Origin: Pleodorina starrii
Lineage: Eukaryota > Chlorophyta > Chlorophyceae > Chlamydomonadales > Volvocaceae
DNA length: 64,000 bases
Assembly: GCA_030267565.1 (NCBI GenBank)
Contig: BRXU01000045.1
Coordinates: forward strand, 508,501-572,500
Direction: 5' to 3'
Part shown: one piece after another, positions 1-10,074 of the stretch
Numbering within the stretch: position 1 is the stretch's first letter
How the letters are laid out: each line of letters opens with the position of its first letter
Made by a program: the position numbers and the translations under genes
The notes under the pieces: generated by a model
Seen by the model: only the letters and a program-made list of their open reading frames with translations
Databases searched by the model: none
Told to the model about the DNA's origin: nothing

Positions 1-3000
1 GAGCCCCGCCCGAAGGCAAGCCTCGAGTCCCGCGCACAAGCCGCCCATGGGCTCATACACGGTAACGCCCGTACCCAAACCCCGAGCGAAGAAGGCACGC
101 GACAAGGGGTTGGTCTTGTTAGCCTCAAAAACCTGGGGATTCGCCTTGGCGGCAGCCCTTACCCACTTCACTGCAGACGCATGCGTCCTGTCCCGGGAGG
201 TGCTGACTATTTCGTGCTCCGAATCCGGGGGTACGTTCATGGGGTCAATGGGCAGGCCAAGGTTACCCGGCAACAAAACATCCGGGGAAGGGCAGAAGTC
301 ATCAGAAAAAGACGCAACAGGGCGGTGAGATGCGAGGGCAGTGCGGAACACCAGGCCCTGGGCCTTCGAATGCGTCAGGAGGGCCTGCGTGCGAGCAAGC
401 GAAGGAGGCTCCTCCTCGTCCAAACGGGCACCCGTGTTGTCAGCGTCAGACGGCGAGGGGTAGCGCGAAAGCACGTCCGCGTTTTGGTGCTTCAAACCCG
501 GGCGATGCACAACCTCAAAGTCGTACTCCTGCATCACCGCCGCGAAACGCGCGTACTGCTCCGTAAGCCCGTCCGTGCTCATGAGGTACGTGAGGGGCTG
601 GTGATCCGTGACCAGCGTGAACTTGAGACCACCAAGCAGGTGATGCCGAAAGGACTTGCACCCCCACACAGCCGCAAGCATCTCCCCTTTGTAGCTGCTG
701 TAGTTGCGCTCATGCTTGTTCAGCGAACGGCTAATGCAGGCACACATGTACTCGTTCCCGTCAGAGTCAAGCTGACCCAGGACCGCCCCGATACCCCGGT
801 TGGAAAAATCGGTATGAAGGATGAGGGGCTTGGAATAGTCAATGGGCCGCAAGACCAAACCCTCCTGGGCGAACACGGCCTTGATGGCGTTAAACGCGCT
901 CTCCTGTTCCGGACCCCAAACCCAGCACTGGTCTTTCTTGAGCAGCTGCGTGAGAGGGGTGGTCAGTTGGCTCATGTTGGGAATGTAACAACGGTAGTAG
1001 TTAACAAAACCCAGGTGGGAGCGCAGCTCGGACACGTTGCGCGGGGGCTTAAGACCCATGATCGAAGATACCTTGGCGTGATGCGGGCTGATGCCCTGCG
1101 CGCTCATGTTGTGCCCCAGGTACTCGATCACGTCAGCCCCAAAGATGGACTTATCGGGGTGCGCCCGCAGCCCGCAGCCGTGCAACACATCGAGAACCGC
1201 GGCCACATGCTGTATATGCTCTTCTACGGAATTGCTGAAAATCAGAACGTCGTCCACGTACGCACGGGCACAGTGGTCGAGGCCCCCCTTCGCGAGTTCG
1301 TAATCCATGACCCGCTGGAACTTGGCCGACGCATTCTTCAACCCGTATGGCATGCGAGTGTAATTCATAATTTTATTCCCAACCCAATACGAAGTTTTCG
1401 CTTGGTCGGCAGGGTCAATGGGGATCTGTAAGAACCCCTGCCGCAGGTCTAGCTTCGAGAACACTCGCGCCTTCGCGCACTGGTGGAAGATATCCTCCGG
1501 ACGATGCAACCCATAACGGTCCGCGCGCGTGACTTTGTTTACGGGCCTGTAGTCCTGCGCCATGCGGTGATCCGTCCACATTCCTGTTTCGGGATCCTTT
1601 TTAGCCGCAATCACAGGGTTGACAACACACACCGTGGGTCCCGTGTTCTCAACTACGATGCCCGCTTTCACCAGTTCCGCCGTCTTTTCCGCAATAACCT
1701 CCTTTTCCTTAGGCGAATACCGGCGCGGTGGCTGCACGACTGGCCGCTCGGTTTCCAGCTCTAGCGTAAACGGACCTTGCCCGCCATGGTATCCCGGCAG
1801 CTCTTCCATGCTGTAAGCAAAGGCCTTCCCCATTCGACTGCGAACCACTTCCTGGAGGGCCGCCTTAGACTGGGTATCAAAAAGAGCGCTATTGCCCCAA
1901 ATCCACCCACCGTCGGGGTCCTTCTCGTAGCGGTCGTAGGCGGCAGCCGCGGAAACGCCCTCCGGAGTGAACGAGCTGACACTGGCCATGACGGAGGCGT
2001 GCCCACCGGGGCACTGGAACGCGTCGGACCCACCAGGGTCGGACGGAGCGCAAGGATCCCCGCCGTGAGCAAAGGAGACCCCTTCACCAGCCTGACGAAG
2101 CAAGACGCCGCCAGTTGTGAAGACGTTGGATGAGATCCGCGCAAAATCTGAACCCATGACGCCGCCGTGAACGGCGCCGACCCCTGCAGCTAGTGTGAAA
2201 AGAAGAGAAGCCACCAGGGCAAAAGAGAGAAAGTGCGGCCAGGAGCGACGCGCAGGAGGCGGACAAGGCGGGACCCCCCTAGGAGCTCGCGCACGCTTGC
2301 GCTTGCCCTTCCTTGTGCTCCGAACCTGCTCCTGCCCCTGGGCAGGCGGAGCAGTGGCGACGCACGCGTGCTCGATGACCCGGTCAAGAGCAGAGATGAC
2401 CGGGCTGGCGATGTGCTTGTGAAACATGCCGGCAGTGCTGGAAATGCTGGCAAACAAGGCGATGTACAAAAACGCACACAGCCCCTTGACGGCCCCCCCG
2501 ATGCCACCAATCAGCCCGCCCAGCAGGTTGCGCTTGGGCGCAGTAGCGCCCTTGCGGTTCACCTCAGCGTTAGCCTCCTCGCGTGCCTCCGCCTTTTCCT
2601 GAAGAGGCTGCGCGCCCTGAGCCTGCGCCGGTTCCTGGCGCCCCGTGTTGGGAGTGGGGTGCGCCGGTTCCTGGGAGTGCGGCTCAGGGTCCTGCTGCGT
2701 GGGGCTGGGCGAAAAGGGCTCAGCGCGGGGCGCTCCCCCCCCCAGCTCGACGCCGGAGGAGGAAGAGCAGGAAGAGACCGCGCTGACGCACGCGGTTGCG
2801 GCCGCTATGCGCGTCCCCTTGCGGTGAAACGGCAAGGGCGTCATCGGAATCGTGACCTGGTACCCAGGATGCTCGACAAAGTTGGGATGGAAGAACAGCT
2901 GGGGTGATGGGAATGACCGCAACCCATCGCCCAGGAGCTTCGCCTGCTCGTTCCCCACCAAGAACTGGAACAAGGACGGGGCAACATCAACCACCAAGGT

Positions 3001-4488
3001 CTGCGTGAGCGGCACGCGCGTGGCGTGCGGCGTGCCACGGAGCAGCTCGAACCACAAACCCTCCACCTCGAGCTCCCCCCGAACCGTGCATCCCAGCTCC
3101 ATGGACGTGGAGAGCCGGGTGCCGGTGGGCTTGACGCGGAGGTCGTGCGCCACAGCCAACGAATACGGGATGAGGCTGACCGTGGCTGCGAAGTCCCTCA
3201 GTGCCGACAGACCCAGGACTGTACCCCCTAGGTCGATAGTGCAGGAGCCCTTCGGATAATAGTACATCCCCGTGGGCTCCGAGAGGTACCGCTCGGCGGC
3301 GGGGTTGCCCTGCAACGCGCGCTCACGCTCGCTGGGCGACAGGTCCGACAGCGTGCGCGGAGGCGCGCCCGACCACCCACTCACCTCGTACGTAACCCGG
3401 CCCAAGCCGGAGCCGGTAACGTGCTTGCCGCCGACCAGCGCAGAGACGGCGGTGTCAATAAAGCCTCCGGCGCCAAAGCGAGCGCCCGCACTTGAGGGGG
3501 CAGAGGCTGATGCTGCGGCGGAGGGGACCGACACTGGTCCTTTGGGAGCGTTCTTGGCGCCAGCCAGCGCGCCGTCGTAGGCACCGCCAGCGGCCGCGAC
3601 AGAAGAGGACGCCAAGCACTTGCTGAGGGCCACTCCGGCGCCAAGCCACGCGCCGTCCGTCGTGGAGGCGTCGCTGGCGGCTGCGACAGAGGATCCCTGC
3701 ACGGCTTCGACAGAGCTGGAGGGAGCAGGCTCAGCGGGTGCCACCTCCCCCGTGGGAGGGAGAGGGGCATCGACAGAGGGAGAGTGCAGGGACGTAAGAA
3801 TGCGGTGGAAGTCCCCCACCCTCATATCCGCGACGCGCCTGACCGCGGCGCTGTCGGGATCCTCCTTGGGCTGATTCACCTTGGCAGACTCCGCGCGCTG
3901 TGGGGTGGGAGACTGAGGCGGGTACGACGAAACATCCAGAGGCTTGGGAGTGAACGAAACCGGAACGGCCTGCTTGCCGGTAGCCGCGAGTGCGCTTTTC
4001 TCCTGGGCGCGCACGTGGGCCGCGCGAACGGCGTCGCGCACGACACGCATGTAATCCTCGGAAGTGCAACCCGGCTGCCAGTTCCAGATCCCCTGGGAAA
4101 CGCACGCGACACGCTCGTCATCCTCCTCCTCGAAGTCGTCCTCCACCACGCACGCCGCGACTTTGCCCTTCTGGGCCTTCATGGTCTCGAAGACCAGCTG
4201 CAGGGCTTTTGTTGGTGGCTTGTAGCCCGGGTACGCTAGGTCGGGGTTCTTAATGAAGCACTTCTCCGGAACGTGCCCTGTGCGCCCGCAGAAATCGCAT
4301 GGCTCCCCGTCGGTTGCGCCCCTGCCCTGGCGCCCACCCTGCCGCTGCTGTCCCCGGTTTCCTCCGCCACGGTAGCCGCCCCCGCTCGTGCCCGCGCCCT
4401 GCTGCTTCGGCTGAGATGGGCGGACCGGATGCCAGAGGCGCTGCGAACAAGGGGACAAGCTCGGCGAAGGTACACCACGTACGCCCGC
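1..4488 (-). mobile_element. Ty3/gypsy-type LTR retrotransposon, Gag-Pol polyprotein (partial at both ends)
   Basis: The minus strand is open without a stop from 4488 to base 1, about 1,496 codons, and runs off the window. In order it encodes an RGG-rich stretch, a Gag zinc knuckle (C-x2-C-x4-H-x4-C form, CDFCGRTGHVPEKC, 4299-4258), a Ser/Ala/Pro-rich linker, a retropepsin-like segment near 3250-3170, two hydrophobic segments (about 2555-2440 and 2240-2170), reverse transcriptase with the YVDD box at 1260-1249, and RNase H (HTDFSNRGIGAVLG, TDHQPLTYL). The RT palm motif and RT-RNase H order are those of Ty3/gypsy elements. Integrase should lie left of base 1. The Gag capsid is missing or out of frame: an in-frame TAG at 4491-4489 ends the frame, and a neighbouring frame (4534-4440) carries protein-like sequence, so a frameshift near 4440 is possible. 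No ATG can be assigned. Confidence 0.95.
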
Positions 4489-4491
4489 CTA

Positions 4492-5453
4492 CTTGATCCT
4501 GCAGCAGCGACACTGACCAAGCCGCACCGGACACGACAACAAGGGGAATAGGGACCGACGTATTCCCTACCTCCTTGAGCTACCGGTTAGAGGATGAAGA
4601 TGATCGCTGTGTTACACTATCAAGAGTGGTACTCGTGCTGTCAACCTCCAGGGGACTGCACGGGGCCTGTTGCCTAGCTCAGAACGTTACAAGTGTTCAG
4701 AGCCGAAAAGCGACCAGACAGGCTCGCTTTCGGCCTTAAATACGCACAACAGTTCATCACGGAACCCTCGGATAAGCGTAAGGCCCCGGATTACGGAACG
4801 CCGGACACGGGCCCCGGTGTTCCTACCACCAACGCTCACACAGCGATGCGATACGTCTTACTAACAACAAATAGATCACAACATTTACGCCATAACGCGC
4901 CCAACAGCGGCGCGTGCGACACACAACTCGCAAAGATCCGTAACCAAGTGACCGCGAACGGGCGATCACACCAGTCAGACTGGCGAGCAGTCATGCAAGT
5001 ACGACTGCACCGAAATCAAGTTCTTCTAATAAGCAAACAGACAAAAACAGTTCTTGCCGTTAATTAACCGTTTGGCGGCAATTCGTCGATGACACCCAAA
5101 CGCTCTGTCATTGGGGTGAGGCCTGCGCTGGCAGCATAAATCAAATCATAATTCCTCGCTCTCCAACCAAGCACGCACCGTCCCTGCACTTTTGGATGAA
5201 TGAGCATTGGCGTGATACTGAAACGCATCCATCGACAGCACATACGGTAGCGCAAAACCCTAGAACCCTTGTGCCCTACTCCATACGTACCGTACACAGG
5301 GTGGGTAGAGTGCGTGACAACAGACAGAAACCAATAACTCCCACTCCGCCATAATTCTGTCCTCCAAATAAAACTCTTGCAGGCCAGCAGCAGCCGAATG
5401 AAAGGAATCAAAGCCTCAGAAGAAGACGAACCCAGACACCTCAGATCCTCAGC
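4492..5453. other. Region between retroelement and haloperoxidase copy 1, no gene
   Basis: This stretch should hold the 5' part of the minus-strand retroelement (Gag start, leader, LTR) and the 3' flank of the minus-strand gene that ends at 5454. It is less GC-rich than its neighbours. I could not identify an LTR pair because the other end of the element is outside the window. TTACA (TGTAA on the minus strand) occurs at 4687-4691 and could serve the upstream gene. No coding frame here is convincing. Confidence 0.5.
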
Positions 5454-8274
5454 TCAGAACACGTCGTCCAGGGATGAGCTCTTGAAGAAGCGCGCGTGGA
5501 TGCGCTTGGCGATGGTCGCCCCCAGCGCCATCCCGTCGTCGTTGGACTTCCGGAGGTGCACTCCCGCGAACACGCGGCTCCAGCCCACCTCCAGCGCCGC
5601 CTGGCGGAAGCTGGGCCAGGTGCGAGTGCCCAGGTCGGGGGCGGAGAGGGAGGCGGCGGAGAAGGGCACGTTGGCGCCAAAGTGGGACTCCAAGAGGTAC
5701 AGCGCGGCTCCGGTGGTGGCCGTGTGGCTGGAGATGTACTCGGGGTCGGTGGGGGTGGGCAGGAGGGGGCTCCAGGAGGGGTCGGCGGGCCGGGCGCCGT
5801 GGGCCGTACTGCAAGCACAAAGCGCGAGATGGAGGAAAGGGGGACGTAGGGAGGGACGTGTGGCTTTGGTTTGGGACTTGGTTGGGGCGGAAGTGCAGAG
5901 CAGCGCAGCGCGCGGCGGGACGTGTGAGGGGACGAGCCACGGGCATCCATCAGCTCCACCCCTGGTGCGCCCGAGAGGACCGAGAGTAAACCCATGGGCT
6001 GGGGAACGACGGACGTACAGACCTGATTGCGGTGATTGGGCGCCAGAACAGCTCCCGGAACTTGATACGCCAGCTGCGATGGGTGGTATTGGTGAGGGTT
6101 TCGAGGAGATGGTATGGCAAATGGCTTGTACCGGTACATTGAAGGATGCCACGGCCGAGCATGATCGCACGGTTACGTATGTAACGACCGCATGTCGTTA
6201 ACGCACGTCGTCGTACAATGTACGGACACACCCGTACGACTCACCATGCCACGGCGGTGTCCCAGAAGCTGGTGGTGAGCAGTTTTAGGAATCTCGCCTG
6301 CACCAGCAGCGGTGTGGACTCGGGCAGCAAAGCGATGGCGGCGCTCACCCAGAAGCCAGCCAGCGTGCTGGTGCCTGCGTGCGTCCAGATGCGGGTCCAG
6401 GGAGGGACACGGAGACAGCGGGCGGCGGGGAATGGAGAGGGGGCGGAAGCGGGACCGAGCGAGTGAAGGGCGACTAGTTGGTTGCCCTGTGGGGGGCAGC
6501 GGGGCCCATCCCGCCCCTCCGTCCCAGCAATGACTCACCATCTCCCTGGGCCCAGAAGCGAGCCGAGTCGGTGTCGTACTCCGTACGGTTGGGGGAGGTC
6601 GCCGAGCCCAGCCAGTAGGTCTGCAGCAGGTGCGGCACGTCCGTACGACAATTACTAACACGCGGTGGACGGCATGAGACCGTGTTCAGCCCCCAGGTTT
6701 GACAACCCCCCAGCCTGGGGCTGCCAGTGCACTCGAGCTTCCCGCCCCTTCTAAGAACCCGCATGGCCCCGCAGCCGGAAGTCTGCAGTACATACAGCCG
6801 TACTGCAGAGAATCGCTGTCGTATTAGTATTGCCGTACCTGCTGCAGCTGCGCCGCGTACTCCGGGTCGTCCAGCTTGAATGCGGTCATCTTGGCGGTGA
6901 AGGCGTCGATCTCCTTGCTGGTCAGATAGAAGCCGGAGGCGGAGGCGACCTGCGGGTAGTGCACTGAGACCTGCGGGGCAAGCGGGAGGGAGGGAGGGCG
7001 GGTCAGGGAGGGAGGGAGGGAGGCAGGTCGGGAAAGGGAGATAAAGCGGCCTGACCTGCGCCTTCCATGCGCCCTCCTGCCCGCCCACGCACCTGTCCGG
7101 GAGTCAGCTGGTAGCGGCCCACGTTCTCGGGGGAGCTGTCGGCGGGCTTGAAGTCGGCGAAGGCGCTGCTGCCGTCTACCAGCCTGCAGCGGTGTCGGGG
7201 CGCGAAATGAAGGCACGGCAATCAACACACGCAGGCGCGCACGATGATACCACCCACAATGCGGACAGGTTCGGTAGTGCGATGGTGTTCTGGGGGCTCC
7301 GTAGCCGCAGCGAACAGCGGCAGTGCGTTTGGTAAGCATTGTGCCCGGTGGTGTGTCCATGCCGGTATGTTTGTATGTCTATTTGATACGGCACCTTTTG
7401 GAGAGGATGATCCTGACGGAGTTGGCCACGAGGTTCTTGATGACGGGGACCTGGCCCGCGCTCACTTCCGCGGTCGCCAGCTGGGCAGCCAGGACGGGAT
7501 CGTAGACGGTGCTCTGGCGCCAGTTGAATTCGGTGGACAGGACGGCGTGGCTAGCGATGGCTGCAAGTAATGAAGCAGTAAACGGGCCGAACAGGTAAAT
7601 GCCGTTGGCAGCGCGCAGGAAAGGACAGCGACAATTGGGTGTTTCAATCGGTCGATGGATAAATAGCGAGCAACGAAACTGGTACCTCAGACCGGGCAGT
7701 CAGTAAGCTAGATAGACCGGGCAGTCAGTAAGATCCGGTTGCTTGCATGTTGTAGGCCTGCTGTATTTATTAGATTATTACCGTACCCTCTGCCTGAGAG
7801 CGGAGATAACTTACCAGCAGCGGCAGTTTCTGATACACCAAGAGTGCTCTTCTGTGCCTCTACGATGGCGTCGTATTGAGCTGCGGGAAACGGACGGTGA
7901 AGCAAGGCGTGCGTGGCGGTTAGGTCTTCGAAACGCCGGGACTATCGGCGCCGGAACAAGATGAAATAGCGGGACGTGACAAGTGACAACGCAACAACAG
8001 TACGTTAGCCACATTTCATTGCCACCACTCAGCTGCGTTGGAGAGGAAGGGCTCCTGGCCCAAACTAACCCGGCATGTTGGTCTTACCGCTCGCGAGCAT
8101 CGCGTACAACCGGGCCGCTTGCTGGTGCTCGATGCCGAGAGCCAAGACGGTATCTTGAGCGATGTTCATCCACTCCGTGACGACACTGCTGACCGCAGCT
8201 TGGCTTGCGCGTAGCGACGACAAAATGCACACGAACGCTGCGACAGCAGCAATACAAGACCTGCGAGGCGCCAT
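5454..8274 (-). CDS. Vanadium-haloperoxidase/PAP2-like secreted protein, copy 1
   Basis: Nine exons on the minus strand: 8274-8088, 7880-7815, 7560-7395, 7183-7093, 6970-6839, 6620-6539, 6374-6245, 6073-6023, 5808-5454. They sum to 1,260 nt, giving 419 residues, and every junction has GT..AG borders in compatible phase. The start MAPRR leads into a signal peptide with likely cleavage after SQA (residue 26), so the product should be secreted or enter the endomembrane system. The vanadate-pocket pattern of the family is present: K-x6-RP (K289, R296), a histidine in an SSH motif (H330, where PSGH is usual) and SR-x5-H (R380, H386). Known members oxidise halides with hydrogen peroxide or act as acid phosphatases; which applies here cannot be told from sequence. 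Copy 1 is inverted relative to copies 2 and 3, lacks the intron-7 MITE, and differs at a few residues (for example SLDDVF at the C-terminus). Confidence 0.87.
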
Positions 8275-8645
8275 TCTACCTGCACTATTGGTATGGACAA
8301 TTCAGAGGCGATATGGCGAAAATGATCTTGTGTGTGGGATATTTATGGAAGATTGATGCGGTACGGCACGGTACTGCCGCCCGCCGAGCCATTTCGACAT
8401 TTACGTCAGCACATGCCATGCAGATCCTATTCGAACAGCGAAAGTAATTAAGACGTCGAATTTCAATAGCCTTAATATCAATAAAGCAGAAATGCTCCTC
8501 CTGAGTCAACGCTGCACGCCTGCACCAACCTCCAAGATGCTGAAACGCATATCGATCAGGGAGTACTTAATCAAATTGATTATATGAACATTTCTTCATC
8601 ATTTGCCATGCATTTTTATAGCGCGTCGTTTCGTTTCTGTGCGGT

Positions 8646-8735
8646 CGTCGATACTCGATTTGTAACGCAATTATGTAATTGGCGGGGCCCGCCAAACGAG
8701 CATGGGCCTCTCCGGCTAAATTTCAGCATGAAATC
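8646..8735 (-). repeat. Dispersed repeat, copy C (short)
   Basis: The reverse complement matches 21634-21710 and 34220-34300, sharing the core GCCCATGCTCGTTTG and the block AAATCGAGTATCG with a few mismatches. Together the three copies suggest an old interspersed element. No terminal repeats or coding capacity were recognised. Confidence 0.7.
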
Positions 8736-8979
8736 TGTGATACATAATACTTAAACTTCAGATTATGTCGTGTGAAGGTTTGATCGGCAGCAGACGCGAA
8801 GCATCGATTGCGTAAGGAGGCGTAAGGTGACTTATGAGGCCGAAGGTAGGGCCCGAGAAGGCTGGCCTCGAAAGTTAAGGCAGTCCTCACAAGCTTTAAC
8901 TCATGCATTCCGGCTCATTTAGTCCCTTGAGTCTGCGTTCCGTTCCCCGGCATTGTCATGGCTTTTAGTACGCACGCTG

Positions 8980-9170
8980 CATGTCGGTAGCCGCCGGGGT
9001 AGTCGGGTTCCCACGGGAGCCCGGGGATCCGCAACTCCTCGACTCGTCTGGGCAGCTGCACAAGAGCAGCACTCTAGCCACATGCGTGCGTTCCGTGTGT
9101 ATCCACGCGTATGATTGTGTGTGTATGCATTCTGTCTTCCTGTGTATGTTTTACGCGGTTTTACAAAGAG
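8980..9170 (+). repeat. Repeat arm, inverted partner of about 21205-21420
   Basis: The blocks GGATCCGCAACTC, GGGCAGCTGCA and CATTCTG, with the TTTTACGC stretch, appear in the same order on the reverse strand of 21205-21420. The match is imperfect, so the duplication is old. With the neighbouring dispersed repeat it forms an inverted pair around the RAP-domain gene. Confidence 0.55.
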
Positions 9171-10074
9171 GGCCATTAACGACCGTTACGTGGGCTCTAA
9201 CCTGCTCCAAGGGCAAAGAAAGCGCAAGGTCACGCTGGCTTCAGCAGATTTCAGCGGGCAGCGAGCGCAAGTGGAGCGCAACAACGGCGGCCCCGTGCCC
9301 GCACCTCATCGCATCGAACTGGGCGCGTGCGGTAATACTAGATACCGTGACACCAGCGTCTAAATCTGCCCGGAACCTATTGATCGGCCGTTGCCCCCTC
9401 CCCGGCTGCCACTCTGCGGTTGCGCTTCCTGATACGTGCGACAGGAATGCCGCTGGCTGTACGACCCGTCAGGTAGACGACGATAGGTTATGAGGGAATC
9501 GGGCGTCGGGGCGTTGGACGGACGCCGTGGGAGTGGACGGGTGCTCTTGGGAATGGGTCAGTGCCGGCCCCCGCGGCCGTGGGCGGCAGCGGCGGTTGGC
9601 GGTACCGGTCAACGGCCGAAGCTTCCTTCGATTGAGCACACGGGTTCGAGACGATCAGCTGATATCTAAACTTCAGCTGGAATGCTCGACAAACTAGGCC
9701 TGGGTTAAGCCAGCCTCACAGCGTTGGGCGTTGGGCTCGTCGGCTCGTTGCGACGAGGCATACGGGACTACGGCTCTGTGCTGAGTAGACTATTATGACT
9801 TCGCCCATATTTTTACCGTGTACATTTGTTTTTCTGCAAGAGCGGTTAAAGAGCAGCACGGAACGTTTTGGAGCAATGTGTACGGCCTGCATCTCTCCCT
9901 TCACAGACACAACAACTTCAGCACTTGACTAATCATATGAGAAGTTGTGAGCGTAGATCTAAGATGGTCTTTGAATTTGCAGCGATCGGCACTAATAATG
10001 TTTTGCTGCAAGCCTACTACAAATCGACGTCTTACTGAATGCTAGGCACTAGGATCAACTGACCTGCTCTCACC

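Larger units (their letters stand above)
8275..10074. other. Upstream and intergenic region between haloperoxidase copy 1 and the RAP gene
   Basis: About 1.8 kb without a supported gene, between the start of a minus-strand gene (8274) and the proposed start of a plus-strand gene (10075), so it should contain two divergent promoters. It is AT-richer around 8.4-8.9 kb. It holds a minus-oriented copy of a dispersed repeat (8646-8735) and a block (about 8980-9170) that recurs inverted at about 21.2-21.4 kb. Open frames such as 8981-9493 show no family features. Confidence 0.5.

Noticed and set aside
181..1431. 416-codon plus-strand open frame
   Set aside because: It is antisense to the reverse transcriptase/RNase H frame on the minus strand, which carries all the catalytic motifs.
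5454..8274. Haloperoxidase copy 1 as a pseudogene
   Set aside because: All nine exons, splice sites, phases and catalytic motifs are intact, and exon lengths equal those of the other two copies.
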